Positions 24,231 through 34,745 of a stretch of 64,000 bases of DNA are shown in pieces. The notes under the pieces were generated by a model. It did not search any database and had not been told where the DNA came from. It saw nothing but the letters and a program-made list of their open reading frames with translations. Position 1 is the stretch's first letter. Every line of letters starts with the position of its first letter. Position numbers and translations under genes: made by a program. The DNA comes from Prosthecodimorpha hirschii (GTDB lineage Bacteria > Pseudomonadota > Alphaproteobacteria > Rhizobiales > Ancalomicrobiaceae). Where the stretch lies: assembly GCF_001305515.1 (NCBI RefSeq), contig NZ_LJYW01000002.1, positions 1 to 64,000 of the forward strand. The letters are read 5' to 3'.

Positions 24231-25898
24231 TCAGCGGCGGGACACCGGGACCGCGTCGACGCCTGCGCTGCGGGCCGCAGCGACGGCGGCAGCCGAGTGC
24301 CCGGGTTCGACGACCAGCGTGACCGCCGTCAGGCGGCGACCGTCGGCTTTGGCGACGATCTGGCTGCGCACGTCGCCATGGGCGCGCATCCGGGCGATCA
24401 GGCGCTCGGCATTGGCCGCGTCGGCATAGGCGCCGAGGTCGAGCGTGACGGCGGCGGCCGGCATCCGGGCGGTTCCGTCGCCCGGGCTCCGACCGCCGCC
24501 GAGCGCCGAGAAGGAGCGCCCCTCGCCCATCGGAGCGAAGACCGCGGCCGTCGCGGCGGCCGGGCCGGCACCGTCCGCGCCGGCACCGTCCGCGTAGGAG
24601 AGGCGCGACGACGGACGGACCGGTGCAGGCCGGGCGGCCGGCGTCGGCGCCCCGATGACCGGACGCCGGGTCGGCGCCAGCGACAGGGCATCGGCATCGA
24701 TGCCGTCATCGTCCGGATCCGGCAGGGCCCCCGGCATGGCCGGCGCGCGCCGGCCGGCGGCGACGGGGTCGGGACCGACCTGCCAGCCGGGCGGAACCGC
24801 GCCGCGTCCGGCCGGCTGGCCACCATTGGGGTAGACGTAGGCGGGCTGCTGGCCGGCGCCCGGCTGCAGGCGAATGGGCTGGCCGTTGGCGCCCACCCCG
24901 GCCCGGACGGCACCTGCGTCCGGAGCGCCATAGGCGGGACGCATCATGGCGGCGGGCGCCGAACCGGCACCGGCGGTTCCGGGGGCTGCACCATAGGCGG
25001 GGCCCTGCCCGGCACCGTAGTTCGGGCCTGGTCCGCCACCATAGCCGGCCCGGCCGGCGGCCGCGCCGCGCGGGGGCGGCGGCGCCGGCCAGCCGTCGTC
25101 GTCCTCGGAAACGGCGGGCGCGCGGCCGGCAAGGCGAACCGGGGCCGGCCCCATGTCCGAGGTCGGCATGGCGCGGCCGGCGTCGGGATAGCCGGGCGTG
25201 CCGGAGGCATCGGCGAGTTGGATGCGCGACGGCGGCATCTGCGGCGCCCGTCCGCCGGCCTGCGCGACCATCACGCGATCGTTTGCGATCGACGGCGCGC
25301 CGCCTTCGGTGAGCGTCGCCACCAGCTGGCGATCGTCGGAGCCCTCGACGGGTGCGCGGCCGACATACTGGACGCGAACTTCGGCGAGGCCCCTGCCCTT
25401 GAAGTCGAGCAGTTCGGCGGTCCGCTCCGACAGGTCGATCTCGCGATTGCCGGCATAGGGGCCGCGGTCGTTGACCCGGACGACGATCGAGCGGCCGTTG
25501 CGCAGGTTGGTCACGCGCGCATAGGACGGCAGCGGCATGGTCGGGTGCGCGGCCGATATGGCGGTGCGGTCGTAGATCTCGCCATTGGCGGTCAGACGAC
25601 CGTGGAAGTCGCTGCCGTACCAGGAGGCGACGCCGGTATTGTCGTAGTTCGGGTCCTCGCGCGGCACATAGGTCCGCCCGGCGATGTTGTAGGGCTTGCC
25701 GACCTGTTCGCGGCCGCCGCCCTTGGGGATCGGCTGGCCGTCGGCATAGACCCGCCGGCTCGCCGAGACGCCGTAGCGCGGATCGGTGCCGTTCGGCGCG
25801 CTGGAACAGGCGGCCAGAGCCGTGCAGGTCATCAGGAAGGCCGCGCCGCGGCCGAAAGCCTGGAAGCGGGTGCGCGAGGAACGCAGGAACAAGGACAT
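24231..25898 (-). CDS. rlpA: RlpA-type septal-ring lytic transglycosylase lipoprotein
   Basis: This 555-residue lipoprotein has a signal peptide ending in the lipobox LAAC (Cys31), a double-psi beta-barrel domain at about residues 75-180 (GVASWYGSDFHG, VRVNDRGPYA), a very long Pro/Gly/Ala-rich low-complexity linker (about 220-465) and a C-terminal SPOR domain that binds denuded glycan at the septum (TLDLGAYADAANAERL). RlpA cleaves naked peptidoglycan glycans. The frame is open upstream, but AAGGTGG just before the ATG at 25898 and the clear lipoprotein signal fix the start. The linker is longer than usual. It is divergent to ugpB. Confidence 0.9.
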   Translation of the reverse strand: MSLFLRSSRTRFQAFGRGAAFLMTCTALAACSSAPNGTDPRYGVSASRRVYADGQPIPKGGGREQVGKPYNIAGRTYVPREDPNYDNTGVASWYGSDFHGRLTANGEIYDRTAISAAHPTMPLPSYARVTNLRNGRSIVVRVNDRGPYAGNREIDLSERTAELLDFKGRGLAEVRVQYVGRAPVEGSDDRQLVATLTEGGAPSIANDRVMVAQAGGRAPQMPPSRIQLADASGTPGYPDAGRAMPTSDMGPAPVRLAGRAPAVSEDDDGWPAPPPPRGAAAGRAGYGGGPGPNYGAGQGPAYGAAPGTAGAGSAPAAMMRPAYGAPDAGAVRAGVGANGQPIRLQPGAGQQPAYVYPNGGQPAGRGAVPPGWQVGPDPVAAGRRAPAMPGALPDPDDDGIDADALSLAPTRRPVIGAPTPAARPAPVRPSSRLSYADGAGADGAGPAAATAAVFAPMGEGRSFSALGGGRSPGDGTARMPAAAVTLDLGAYADAANAERLIARMRAHGDVRSQIVAKADGRRLTAVTLVVEPGHSAAAVAAARSAGVDAVPVSRR

Positions 25899-26311
25899 CG
25901 CGGCCACCTTGCCGCCCCGTGGGGCGGCACCCTCCCCGGCCGTCCGTTCTGTCCGGCCCGCGAGGTGTTGCGCCAGGGACACCGACGCCCGGAATTCTTT
26001 CCGGCCCCGGCCCTGTCCGCTCAAATTTGCATTGAGCCGTTACCCGATCCTTAACCGAAGCGAATTCGCCCGGATCCGACGCCATTCGGCGCCAAATCAG
26101 ACCGCCGGGGCGCCTTTCGACGATCGGTAGCCGGCTTGGCTGTTGCCGGGGACTTGCCAAGCTGGCTTTCGCCCGGGAAGCTGTTACGACAGTCGGAAAC
26201 AAAACCGTCACAGAACCGTGACGCGGGACGGCTAGCCGGTGAGCTTCCACCGGATGTCGCGCCGCCATCGGGATCGACGCAACGACGTCTGGAAACGACC
26301 GGGAGACCGCC
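25899..26311. other. Divergent promoter region between rlpA and ugpB
   Basis: About 410 bp between divergently transcribed genes. It holds a possible Pho box (26205-26222) and the ugpB ribosome binding site GGGAG at 26301-26305. A less GC-rich segment at about 26170-26230 marks the likely promoter. I could not assign -35 and -10 boxes confidently. Confidence 0.5.
26205..26222 (+). promoter_or_regulatory. Possible Pho box upstream of ugpB
   Basis: CCGTCAC (26205-26211), AGAA, CCGTGAC (26216-26222) gives two direct 7-mers with the 11-bp period of a PhoB site (consensus CTGTCAT-N4-CTGTCAT). It lies about 90 bp before ugpB. ugp operons are known PhoB targets in enteric and rhizobial bacteria, so phosphate control is reasonable, but the match is imperfect and the same bases form the inverted repeat GTCAC-N6-GTGAC. 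Confidence 0.45.
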
Positions 26312-27628
26312 ATGACCACGGTGAAGCCGCTTATCCTCGCCGCCGCCTTCTCGCTCGCCGCCAGCGCCGCCCAGGCGCAGGTCGAGCTGCAGTGGTGGCA
26401 TGCCATGACCGGCGCGAACAACGACGTCATCGTCAAGCTCGCCGAGGACTTCAATGCGTCCCAGAAGGACTACAAGGTCGTTCCGAGCTACAAGGGCTCC
26501 TATGCCGACACGCTGAATGCCGGCATCGCCGCCTACCGCGCCGGCAATGCGCCGCACATCATGCAGGTGTTCGAGGTCGGCACCGCCACCATGATGGCCG
26601 CCAAGGGCGCCATCATGCCGGTGCAGACGATGATGAAGGATGCCGGCGAGACCTTCGATCCGAAGGCCTATCTGCCCGCCATCACCGGCTACTATTCGAC
26701 CGTGAAGGGCGAGATGCTGTCCTTCCCGTTCAACTCCTCCAGCATGGTGATGTGGGTCAACCGCGACGCCCTGCGCAAGGCCGGCCTCAATCCGGACCAG
26801 CCCCCGAAGACTTGGCCGGAGGTGTTCGAGGCGGCCAAGACGCTGAAGGCCGCCGGCTTCGCCACCTGCGGCGTCTCCACCGCCTGGACGACCTGGGCCA
26901 ATATCGAGCAGCTCGGCGCCTGGCATAACGTGCCGCTGGCCACCCGGGCCAACGGCATGGACGGCTTCGACACCGTCCTGCAGATCAACGCGCCGCTCTA
27001 CGTCAAGCACCTGGAGACGCTGGTCGCGCTGCAGAAGGACAAGACCTTCGACTATTCCGGCCGCACCAACACCGGCGAGGGCCGCTTCACCTCCGGCGAA
27101 TGCCCGCTGTTCCTGACCTCGTCGGCCTTCTACGGCAACGTCAAGGCCAACGCCAAGTTCGACTATTCCAACGCGCCGATGCCCTACTATCCGGACGTGC
27201 CGGGCGCACCGCAGAATTCGATCATCGGCGGCGCCTCGCTCTGGGTGATGGGCGGCAAGCCGGCAGCCGAGTACAAGGGCGTGGCGAAGTTCTTCACCTT
27301 CCTGTCCGACACCGACCGCCAGGCCAAGCTGCACACCGAGTCCGGCTACCTGCCGATCACCAAGGCCGCCTACGAGAAGGTCAAGGCTTCGGGCTTCTAC
27401 GACAAGAACCCGCTGCTCGAGACCGCGCTGAAGGAACTGACCAACAAGGAGCCGACCGAGAATTCGCGCGGTCTGCGCTTCGGCGGCATGGTTCAGATGC
27501 GCGACGTGTGGTCTGAGGAGATCGAGGCGGCGCTGGCCGGCAAGAAGTCCGCCAAGGAGGCGCTCGACGCCGCCGTGGCGCGCGGCAACGAGATGCTGCG
27601 CAAGTTCGAGCAGACCGCCACGCGCTGA
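26312..27628 (+). CDS. ugpB: sn-glycerol-3-phosphate ABC transporter, substrate-binding protein
   Basis: This 438-residue periplasmic binding protein of the extracellular solute-binding family 1 has an N-terminal signal peptide (PLILAAAFSLAASAAQAQ) and a typical UgpB core: ELQWWHAMTG, YKGSYADTLNAGIAAYRAGN, MVMWVNRDAL and the C-terminal RGLRFGGMVQMRDVWSEE. It binds glycerol-3-phosphate or glycerophosphodiesters and delivers them to UgpAE. It heads the operon; GGGAG lies 6 bp before the ATG. Confidence 0.95.
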   Translation: MTTVKPLILAAAFSLAASAAQAQVELQWWHAMTGANNDVIVKLAEDFNASQKDYKVVPSYKGSYADTLNAGIAAYRAGNAPHIMQVFEVGTATMMAAKGAIMPVQTMMKDAGETFDPKAYLPAITGYYSTVKGEMLSFPFNSSSMVMWVNRDALRKAGLNPDQPPKTWPEVFEAAKTLKAAGFATCGVSTAWTTWANIEQLGAWHNVPLATRANGMDGFDTVLQINAPLYVKHLETLVALQKDKTFDYSGRTNTGEGRFTSGECPLFLTSSAFYGNVKANAKFDYSNAPMPYYPDVPGAPQNSIIGGASLWVMGGKPAAEYKGVAKFFTFLSDTDRQAKLHTESGYLPITKAAYEKVKASGFYDKNPLLETALKELTNKEPTENSRGLRFGGMVQMRDVWSEEIEAALAGKKSAKEALDAAVARGNEMLRKFEQTATR

Positions 27629-27775
27629 TCCCGGCCGGCCGGGGCGGGCGCCAGCCGCACCGCTCCGGCCGCCGCCCTCCCCGTCCCCTTCCGCGCCTGC
27701 TTCGCGGCGGCCATCCCGGCCGTCGCCACCCCGCCGCCCGCGCGATCCGGGCTCCGCGATCCGAGTGCTCCCGCG

Positions 27776-28657
27776 ATGGAAAAACGCGCCATCTTCCAGG
27801 GCCGCCTGCTGCCCTTCGCGCTGGTCGCACCGCAACTGGTCGTGACGCTGGTCTTCTTCTACTGGCCGGCCAGCCAGGCCGTCTGGCAGTCCTTCCTGCA
27901 GGAGGATGCCTTCGGACTGTCGTCGGAATTCGTCGGGTTCGCCAACTACCGCGACCTGTTCGCCAAGGCGGACTACTACCGCACCATCGGCACGACGGCC
28001 TTCTTCTCGGCGCTGGTCACCGCATTGTCGCTGTCGATCGCGCTGTTCCTGGCCGTGCAGGCCGACCGCCAGCTGAAGGGCGCGACCGCATACCGGACCC
28101 TGCTCATCTGGCCCTATGCGGTCGCCCCGGCGGTCGCCGGCGTGCTCTGGTTCTTCATGTTCCAGCCCTCGCTCGGCCTCGTCTCGCAGGGCCTGCGCGG
28201 GCTCGGCTTCACCTGGAACCCGCTGCTCGATTCCACCGACGCCATGGCGCTGGTCGTGATGGCGGCGACCTGGAAGCAGGTCTCCTACAATTTCCTGTTC
28301 TTCCTGGCCGGCCTGCAGGCGATCCCGAAATCGGTCATCGAGGCCGCGGCGATCGACGGCGCGCGGCCCGTGCGGCGCTTCTGGACCATCGTCTTCCCGC
28401 TCCTGTCGCCGACGACCTTCTATCTGTTCGTCGTCAACGTGGTCTACGTGTTCTTCGACACCTTCGGCATCATCGACGCGACCACCGCCGGCGGCCCCGC
28501 CAAGGCGACCGAGACGCTGGTCTACAAGGTCTATTCCGACGGCCGCGTCGGCGGCGATCTCGGCGGATCGGCGGCGCAATCGGTCATCCTGATGGTCATC
28601 GTGATCGCGCTGACCGCGGTGCAGTTCCGCTTCATCGAGCGCAAGGTGCAATACTGA
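27776..28657 (+). CDS. ugpA: sn-glycerol-3-phosphate ABC transporter permease UgpA
   Basis: This 293-residue inner-membrane permease has six predicted transmembrane segments. The cytoplasmic EAA loop, [18 protein letters not shown], contacts the ATPase. With UgpE it forms the translocation channel. It lies 147 bp after ugpB, a gap in which I see no gene, and it overlaps ugpE by one base (TGATG). Confidence 0.94.
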   Translation: MEKRAIFQGRLLPFALVAPQLVVTLVFFYWPASQAVWQSFLQEDAFGLSSEFVGFANYRDLFAKADYYRTIGTTAFFSALVTALSLSIALFLAVQADRQLKGATAYRTLLIWPYAVAPAVAGVLWFFMFQPSLGLVSQGLRGLGFTWNPLLDSTDAMALVVMAATWKQVSYNFLFFLAGLQAIPKSVIEAAAIDGARPVRRFWTIVFPLLSPTTFYLFVVNVVYVFFDTFGIIDATTAGGPAKATETLVYKVYSDGRVGGDLGGSAAQSVILMVIVIALTAVQFRFIERKVQY

Positions 28658-29505
28658 TGGTCGAGCACCGCCCTTTCGGCACCGCCCTCGCCCACCTGAC
28701 GCTGCTGATCGGCATCGCCATCCTGGCCTTCCCGGTCTATCTCGCCTTCGTCGCCTCGACCTGGGACGCGGCGACGATCGCCAACGGCAAGATGCCGCTC
28801 ACCCCCGGCCCGCTGTTCCTGGAAAACTACTGGCGCACCCTGTTCGTCGGCACCTCCGGCACCACCCGCCAGCCGGTCGGGGGGATGCTGTTCAACAGTT
28901 TCGTCATGGCCATGACGATCGCGATCGGCAAGATCGTCATCTCGCTGACCTCGGCCTTCGCGGTCGTCTATTTCCGCTTTCCCTTCCGGATGACGATCTT
29001 CTGGCTGATCTTCGTCACCCTGATGCTGCCGGTCGAGGTGCGCATCTACCCGACCTACAAGATCGTCGCCGACCTCAACATGCTCGACACCTATGCGGGT
29101 CTGACCATCCCGCTGATCGCCTCGGCCACCGCGACGCTTCTGTTCCGCCAGTTCTTCATGACTGTGCCGGACGAACTGGTCGAGGCTTCCAAGATCGACG
29201 GCGCCGGCCCGATGAAGTTCTTCCGCGATACGCTGGTGCCGCTCTCGGTCACTTCGGTCGCGGCGATGTTCGTGATCCAGTTCATCTATGGCTGGAACCA
29301 GTATCTCTGGCCCCTCCTGATCACCACGCGCGACGACATGCAGACCATCGTGATCGGCATCAAGAAGATGATCGTCACGCAGGATGCGCTGACCGAGTGG
29401 CAGCTGGCCATGGCGACCGCCGTGCTGGCGATGCTGCCGCCGGTCCTGGTCGTGATCGTGATGCAGAAGCTGTTCGTCAGGGGCCTCGTGGAGACGGAGA
29501 AATAG
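28657..29505 (+). CDS. ugpE: sn-glycerol-3-phosphate ABC transporter permease UgpE
   Basis: This 282-residue partner permease has six predicted transmembrane segments and the EAA loop segment [17 protein letters not shown]. It has the C-terminal tail typical of the MalG-like family. Start and stop fit the operon: the ATG overlaps the ugpA stop, and ugpC starts 2 bp after its own. Confidence 0.94.
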   Translation: MVEHRPFGTALAHLTLLIGIAILAFPVYLAFVASTWDAATIANGKMPLTPGPLFLENYWRTLFVGTSGTTRQPVGGMLFNSFVMAMTIAIGKIVISLTSAFAVVYFRFPFRMTIFWLIFVTLMLPVEVRIYPTYKIVADLNMLDTYAGLTIPLIASATATLLFRQFFMTVPDELVEASKIDGAGPMKFFRDTLVPLSVTSVAAMFVIQFIYGWNQYLWPLLITTRDDMQTIVIGIKKMIVTQDALTEWQLAMATAVLAMLPPVLVVIVMQKLFVRGLVETEK

Positions 29506-29506
29506 C

Positions 29507-30604
29507 ATGGCCGAGGTCGTTCTGACCGGCGTGGGCAAGACCTATGCGGGCGGCGTCACCGCTGTGACGGATGTCGAATTCACCGTCCCGGACGGCGCCT
29601 TCTGCGTGCTGGTCGGCCCGTCGGGCTGCGGCAAGTCCACGCTGCTGCGCATGATCGCGGGCCTGGAGACGATCACCACCGGCACGGTCTCGATCGGCGG
29701 GCGGGTCGTCAACGCGGTCGAGCCGGCCGAGCGCGACATCGCCATGGTGTTCCAGAACTACGCGCTCTACCCGCACATGTCGGTCTACGACAACATGGCC
29801 TACGGGCTCAGGAATCGCGGCACGCCCAAGGCCGAGATCGAGACCCGCGTGCGCGAGGCGGCGCGCGTGCTCGAACTCGGCGACCTGCTCGCGCGCAAGC
29901 CGCGCCAGCTTTCCGGCGGCCAGCGCCAGCGCGTCGCCATGGGCCGGGCGATCGTGCGCAAGCCGCAGGTCTTCCTGTTCGACGAGCCGCTGTCCAATCT
30001 CGACGCCAAGCTGCGCGTGCAGATGCGCGTCGAGATTCGCCGCCTGCAGCGTTCGCTGGCCACCACGTCCGTCTACGTCACCCACGACCAGTTGGAGGCG
30101 ATGACGCTGGCCGACATGCTGGTGGTGATGAACAAGGGCCGCGTCGAACAGATCGGCGCCCCGCTCGATCTCTATCGCCGGCCCGAGACCCTGTTCGTCG
30201 CCGGCTTCATCGGCGCGCCGCCGATGAACCTGATCGATGTCGCCATCGGCCCGGACGGTTTGCGCCCGGTGGCGGGCGACGCGGGCATCGTCGGCGGCCT
30301 CGGCATCGCCGTGCCGGCCACCGGCGCCCGTCTCGGCATCCGTCCGGAACATCTCCATGTCGTCGGCGACGAACCCGCGCCCGAGGGCGGCATCGCCCTG
30401 TCCTACACGGTGTCGGCCGTCGAGGCCGTGGGCGCCGAAACCTTCCTGCACGGTCGCCTCGGCGCCACCGGCCCGGATGTCGTGATCCGCGAGCCCGGCA
30501 CCATCGCCGCCGCTCCCGGCACGGTTCGCCGCGTGGTCGCCCGGCGCGACGACCTGCACCTCTTCGACCGCGAGACCGGCCGGCGCATTCCGCTCGACGC
30601 CTGA
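29507..30604 (+). CDS. ugpC: sn-glycerol-3-phosphate ABC transporter ATP-binding protein
   Basis: This 365-residue ABC ATPase powers the Ugp importer. Walker A is GPSGCGKST, the signature LSGGQRQR, Walker B VFLFDEP, and the switch histidine lies in VYVTHDQ. A C-terminal MalK/UgpC-type TOBE region includes [10 protein letters not shown]. As in other Ugp systems, this domain may mediate inhibition when phosphate accumulates; that is inferred from the family. Last gene of the operon. Confidence 0.94.
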   Translation: MAEVVLTGVGKTYAGGVTAVTDVEFTVPDGAFCVLVGPSGCGKSTLLRMIAGLETITTGTVSIGGRVVNAVEPAERDIAMVFQNYALYPHMSVYDNMAYGLRNRGTPKAEIETRVREAARVLELGDLLARKPRQLSGGQRQRVAMGRAIVRKPQVFLFDEPLSNLDAKLRVQMRVEIRRLQRSLATTSVYVTHDQLEAMTLADMLVVMNKGRVEQIGAPLDLYRRPETLFVAGFIGAPPMNLIDVAIGPDGLRPVAGDAGIVGGLGIAVPATGARLGIRPEHLHVVGDEPAPEGGIALSYTVSAVEAVGAETFLHGRLGATGPDVVIREPGTIAAAPGTVRRVVARRDDLHLFDRETGRRIPLDA

Positions 30605-30800
30605 CGCCCCCTGCCCCGCTTCTTCGGGCCCGCCCGCGTCTCGCAAGGCATGGGACGGGGACCGGGCGGATTGCCGAACGTGACCGGTCCCGGCGTTGGC
30701 AGGAAAGCCGATCGGACGGCCGGCTGCAGCGCGGTCGCAGAAACGGGCATGGCAAATCCACCCGCAGCCGGGAGCGGGCGGAACCGCGACCGGCGCCCGG

Positions 30801-31544
30801 TCAGATCTCTTCGATCTTGCCGTCCTGCAGGGTGATCCGGCGGTCCATGCGATCGGCGATGTCGAGATTGTGGGTCGCGATCAGGGCCGCGAGACCGGAG
30901 GCGCGCACCAGCGCCTGGAGGGCGTCGAAGACATAATGGGCGGTCTTCGGGTCGAGATTGCCGGTCGGTTCGTCGGCGAGCAGAAGCTTCGGGGCATTGG
31001 CGACCGCGCGCGCGATGGCGACGCGCTGCTGCTCGCCGCCGGACAGTTCGGACGGCCGATGGCTCGCCCGCTCGGCCAGCTTCATATAAGCGAGCAGCTC
31101 GCGCGACCGCTCGGCGGCGAGCTTGCGGTCGAGCCCGCGGATCATCTGCGGCATCATGATGTTCTCCTCCGCGGTGAATTCCGGGAGGAGGTGATGGAAC
31201 TGGTAGACGAAGCCGATCTGCATCCGCCGCATGCGCGTGCGGCCCGCATCGTCGAGCGAGCCGGCCGCGACGCCGCCGATATAGACCTCGCCGGCATCGG
31301 GCTTCTCCAGAAGCCCGGCGACATGCAGCAGGGTCGACTTGCCGGCGCCCGACGGGGCGATCAGCGCCACCACCTCGCCGGCCTGGATGGCCAGGTTGGC
31401 GCTGCGCAGAACCTCGAGGAAGTGATCGCCCTCGCGGTAGCGCCGCTCCACACCGCGCAGACGCAGCGCCGGGATCGCGCGGCCGTTCGCCTGCGGCTCG
31501 GCCGCGGCGGTCTCGGGGCCTTCGGGACGGGCGTCCATGGCCAT
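30801..31544 (-). CDS. lolD: Lipoprotein-releasing system ATP-binding protein LolD
   Basis: This 247-residue ABC ATPase of the MacB/LolD group powers extraction of lipoproteins from the inner membrane. Walker A is APSGAGKST, the signature [13 protein letters not shown], and Walker [13 protein letters not shown]. The ATG at 31544 overlaps the lolC stop (ATGA). A longer frame upstream belongs to the lolC shadow. Confidence 0.94.
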   Translation of the reverse strand: MAMDARPEGPETAAAEPQANGRAIPALRLRGVERRYREGDHFLEVLRSANLAIQAGEVVALIAPSGAGKSTLLHVAGLLEKPDAGEVYIGGVAAGSLDDAGRTRMRRMQIGFVYQFHHLLPEFTAEENIMMPQMIRGLDRKLAAERSRELLAYMKLAERASHRPSELSGGEQQRVAIARAVANAPKLLLADEPTGNLDPKTAHYVFDALQALVRASGLAALIATHNLDIADRMDRRITLQDGKIEEI

Positions 31545-32875
31545 CACTCGTTCCTCAAGGCTTCGACCGGGTCGAGCTTGGCGGCCCGGCGGGAGGGCGG
31601 AATGGTGGCGAGCAGCGACAGGATCAGCGCCATCACGATCACCGAGACGGTCTCGCCAGAATGCACGACCGCCCGCATCTTGGTCAGGAAATAGACCTCC
31701 GGCGGATAGAGCTGCGTGCCGCTCAGCCAGGACAGGGCGCTGCGGATCGGCTCGATGTAGCGGCACAGCACCATGCCGAGCAGGAAGCCGGCGAGCGTTC
31801 CGGTGGCGCCGATCGACGATCCGGCAATGAAGAAGATGCGCATGATCGCACCCGAGGTCGCCCCCATCGTGCGCAGGATGGCGATGTCGCGCGTCTTGTC
31901 TTTGACCAGCATGGTCAGGCCCGAGACGATGTTGAGCGCCGCGACCAGCACGATCAGCGTCAGGATCATGAACATCGCGTTGCGCTCGACTTCGAGCGCC
32001 GAGAAGAAGGTCATGTCCTTGTAGCGCCAGTCGGTCACCAGGACCGGGCGCTGCGCGGCGATCTCGACCGACTTGGTGATCTCGCCGACCCGATCGGGCT
32101 CGGAGACATAGATGTCGATCGCCGAGACGCGGCCTTCGAGGTTGAAGTAGTTCTGCGCGTCGCCGAGCGGCATGAAGATGTAGGTATTGTCGTACTGGGT
32201 CATGCCGATCTGGAAGATCGCCATGATCGGGAACGACTTCACGCGCGGCGTGACGCCGAGCGGCGTGACGTTGCCGCGCGGGGTGACGATGGTGATCTGG
32301 TCGCCGACCTGCAGTCCCAGGCTCCGGGCCAGACGCGAGCCGACCGCGACGCCGCCGCCGTCCTTGAAGGTGTCGAGGGTGCCCTGCTGGACATTGCCCG
32401 AGACGAGGCCGAGCCGGTCCAGGTCCTCCTTGCGCATGCCGCGCACGATGGCGCCGAGCGCCTGGCGCGGTCCTGAGGCGAGCGCCTGGCCGTCGATGAA
32501 GGGAATCGCGGCCGTCACGCCCGGCACGAAGGAGACGCGGTCCGAGACCTCGCCATAGTCGGTGAAGGCCGCATCGGTCGCCTGGACCAGGATGTGCCCG
32601 TTGAAGCCGAGGATCTTCGAGATCAGTTCGTCCCGGAAGCCGTTCATCACCGCCATCACGGTGATCAGGGCGGCGACGCCGATCATGATGCCGAGGAACG
32701 AGAACAGAGCGATCACCGACACGGCCGCCTGCCGGCGCCGCGGGCGCAGATAGCGCCAGGCGATCATCCATTCGAAAGGTGCGAACGGCCGCGTGCTGCC
32801 GGCATCGGCTTCGCCGAGCGGATCGCCGCCCCCGGCCGCCGCACCCTTCAACCGTTCCAGGATGGCTCTGATCAT
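31544..32875 (-). CDS. lolC: Lipoprotein-releasing system permease LolC/LolE family
   Basis: This 443-residue inner-membrane protein has one N-terminal transmembrane segment, a large periplasmic MacB-like domain (about residues 75-290) and three C-terminal transmembrane segments ([17 protein letters not shown] onward), the standard LolC/LolE layout. With LolD it transfers outer-membrane lipoproteins to LolA. Only one permease gene is present, as usual in alphaproteobacteria, which form a symmetric LolF-like transporter. Its start overlaps the proS stop. Confidence 0.92.
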   Translation of the reverse strand: MIRAILERLKGAAAGGGDPLGEADAGSTRPFAPFEWMIAWRYLRPRRRQAAVSVIALFSFLGIMIGVAALITVMAVMNGFRDELISKILGFNGHILVQATDAAFTDYGEVSDRVSFVPGVTAAIPFIDGQALASGPRQALGAIVRGMRKEDLDRLGLVSGNVQQGTLDTFKDGGGVAVGSRLARSLGLQVGDQITIVTPRGNVTPLGVTPRVKSFPIMAIFQIGMTQYDNTYIFMPLGDAQNYFNLEGRVSAIDIYVSEPDRVGEITKSVEIAAQRPVLVTDWRYKDMTFFSALEVERNAMFMILTLIVLVAALNIVSGLTMLVKDKTRDIAILRTMGATSGAIMRIFFIAGSSIGATGTLAGFLLGMVLCRYIEPIRSALSWLSGTQLYPPEVYFLTKMRAVVHSGETVSVIVMALILSLLATIPPSRRAAKLDPVEALRNE

Positions 32876-34194
32876 CGCGTTCCGGTCAGCTTGTTGAGGG
32901 CGGCCTCGGGGGTCAGCGTCTCGCGCTCGCCGGTGGCGCGACGCTTCAGCTCGACCAGCCCGTCGTTCAGCCCCTTCGGTCCGACGATCAGCTGCCAGGG
33001 CAGGCCGATCAGGTCCATGGTGGCGAACTTGGCGCCGGGGCGGCCGTCGGTATCGTCATAGAGCACGTCCCGGCCGGCCTTGCCGAGCTTGTCGTAGAGA
33101 TCGGCGCAGGCGGCATCGACCTTGGCGTCGCCGACCTTCAGGCTGATCAGGCCGACATCGAACGGAGCGACCGAATCGGGCCAGATGATGCCCTGCTCGT
33201 CATGGCTCGCCTCGATCAGGCCGGCGGCCAGGCGCGAAACGCCGACGCCGTAGGAGCCCATATGGACCGGGCGCTCGGCGCCGTCCGGCGTCGCCACCTT
33301 GGCGCCCATCGGCTCGGAATATTTGGTGCCGAAATAGAAGATATGGCCGACCTCGATACCGCGCGCGGCGACGCGGGCGTCTTCCGGCAGAGCCGCGAAG
33401 GCCGCCTCGTCGTGCTTTTCCTCGGTCGCGGCATAGTGCGACGTCCAGGACTTCACGACCGGCGTCAGATCGGCGTCGAAATCCGTGTCCTCACCGGGAA
33501 TCGGCATTTCGAGCAGCGCCTTGTCGCAGAAGACCTGGCTCTCGCCGGTGGCGGCGAGGATGATGAATTCGTGGCTCATGTCGCCGCCGATCGGTCCCGA
33601 ATCGGCGCGCATGGGAATCGCCTTGAGGCCCAGGCGCGCGAATGTGCGCAGATAGGCGACGAACATCTTGTTGTAAGCGTGGCGTGCCGCTTCCTGGTCC
33701 ACGTCGAACGAGTAGGCGTCCTTCATCAGGAACTCGCGCCCCCGCATCACGCCGAAGCGCGGGCGCACCTCGTCGCGGAACTTCCACTGGATGTGGTAGA
33801 GATTGAGCGGCAGGTCGCGATACGAGCGCACATAGGAGCGGAAGATCTCGGTGATCATCTCCTCGTTGGTCGGCCCGTAGAGCATCTCGCGCTCGTGCCG
33901 GTCCTCGATGCGCAGCATCTCCTTGCCGTAGTCGTCGTAGCGGCCGGATTCGCGCCAGAGATCCGCCGACTGGATGGTCGGCATCAGAAGTTCGAGCGCG
34001 CCCGCGCGATTCTGTTCCTCGCGCACGATCTGACCGATCCGGGTCAGCACGCGGTGGCCGAGCGGCAGCCAGGAATAGATGCCGGCCGACTGCTGGCGGA
34101 TCATGCCGGCCCGCAGCATCAGGCGGTGCGAGACGATCTCGGCTTCCTTCGGCGTCTCTTTGAGGATGGGCAGGAAATAGCGGGAGAGACGCAT
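32872..34194 (-). CDS. proS: Prolyl-tRNA synthetase, short alphaproteobacterial form
   Basis: This class II synthetase of 440 residues charges tRNA-Pro. Motif 2 is visible in [17 protein letters not shown] and motif 3 in [10 protein letters not shown]; the C-terminal anticodon-binding domain follows. The editing (INS) domain between motifs 2 and 3 of the E. coli enzyme is missing, as is normal for alphaproteobacterial ProRS, where trans-editing proteins take its role. The ATG at 34194 ([10 protein letters not shown]) has GAAGG at suitable distance; an ATG at 34200 is too close to it. Confidence 0.95.
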   Translation of the reverse strand: MRLSRYFLPILKETPKEAEIVSHRLMLRAGMIRQQSAGIYSWLPLGHRVLTRIGQIVREEQNRAGALELLMPTIQSADLWRESGRYDDYGKEMLRIEDRHEREMLYGPTNEEMITEIFRSYVRSYRDLPLNLYHIQWKFRDEVRPRFGVMRGREFLMKDAYSFDVDQEAARHAYNKMFVAYLRTFARLGLKAIPMRADSGPIGGDMSHEFIILAATGESQVFCDKALLEMPIPGEDTDFDADLTPVVKSWTSHYAATEEKHDEAAFAALPEDARVAARGIEVGHIFYFGTKYSEPMGAKVATPDGAERPVHMGSYGVGVSRLAAGLIEASHDEQGIIWPDSVAPFDVGLISLKVGDAKVDAACADLYDKLGKAGRDVLYDDTDGRPGAKFATMDLIGLPWQLIVGPKGLNDGLVELKRRATGERETLTPEAALNKLTGTR

Positions 34195-34497
34195 CGGCAT
34201 GCCTTCGGCTGCAGTCGGGAGAGAGGGAATCCGCCGGTTCGCGGCAGTCCGTCACAGAAAGCCGAAAGGGGCCGAAAAGACAAGGGCAAGCCCCGTACCG
34301 CCGCAAGAGCCGCCTATCGCGCCACCCGTCGCCTCGAAATCAGGCACTGCCCAAGAGTTGGCCGACACTGTCAGGTTTCCGATCAAAATGGAACGGAAAC
34401 GCCTTTTCATCAGACTTTTTGAAATGTCTAAATCGATCCGATGCGCATTATCGGCGTCCGAGGCGGCAAAAAATCGACACAGGCCCTGCACAAATAG
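34195..34497. other. Upstream region of proS
   Basis: About 300 bp between the divergently oriented proS and the small-RNA promoter. It is less GC-rich than its surroundings near 34370-34500. It likely holds the proS promoter, but I could not pick out boxes with confidence. Confidence 0.4.
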
Positions 34498-34526
34498 ATG
34501 ACAAAGCCGGATCGCCGGGCTATGGT
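34498..34526 (+). promoter_or_regulatory. Promoter for the small RNA
   Basis: ATGACA (34498-34503), 17 bp, TATGGT (34521-34526). The -10 box and spacer are identical in form to the element upstream of iorA. Transcription would start near 34533. Confidence 0.45.
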
Positions 34527-34532
34527 CTCGCC

Positions 34533-34745
34533 ATAAGAAAACGGGTCCGCCAGGGCTGCCATACAGCCCGGCCAAAGTGAGACCCTACGAGGCATCGCGG
34601 TCTAAGTCTTGGGAGGAAGCAACCCTGGCGCACCGTTTTCGGTAGCTGCCACAATGGTCGTCAGCTGTCAGGAGCCGACGGGCATCGGTAAAGGGTTGAG
34701 ACGCGCAACTGAAAAAAGCAAGGCGGAAACGCCTTGCTTTTTTTA
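34533..34745 (+). ncRNA. Probable trans-acting small RNA, candidate alphar9 (Smr9C-like) family
   Basis: A promoter-like element, strong internal structure and an intrinsic terminator define a transcript of about 210 bases that encodes no protein. CGCCAGGG (34548-34555) pairs perfectly with CCCTGGCG (34623-34630), flanked by ACGG and CCGT, and encloses the hairpin GGGCTG-CCATA-CAGCCC (34553-34568) or alternatives. An exposed GGGAGGAAGC lies at 34611-34620. The place, next to proS and close to DUF1467 and mce downstream of nuo, matches my recollection of the rhizobial alphar9/Smr9C locus; I cannot verify this here. The 5' end is uncertain. It lacks the hallmarks of SRP RNA, tmRNA and RNase P RNA. 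Confidence 0.6.
34712..34745 (+). terminator. Strong intrinsic terminator
   Basis: AGCAAGGCG, loop GAAA, CGCCTTGCT, followed by a run of seven T and preceded by six A. A near-perfect rho-independent terminator; because of the flanking A-run it can work in both directions. It is the only one of this quality I see in the window. Confidence 0.92.

Noticed and set aside
34533-34745. SRP RNA, tmRNA, RNase P RNA or 6S RNA
   Set aside because: The GGAAGGAAGCAGCC-like SRP loop, the tmRNA acceptor features and the conserved RNase P cores are absent; a 6S-like open bubble is not evident.
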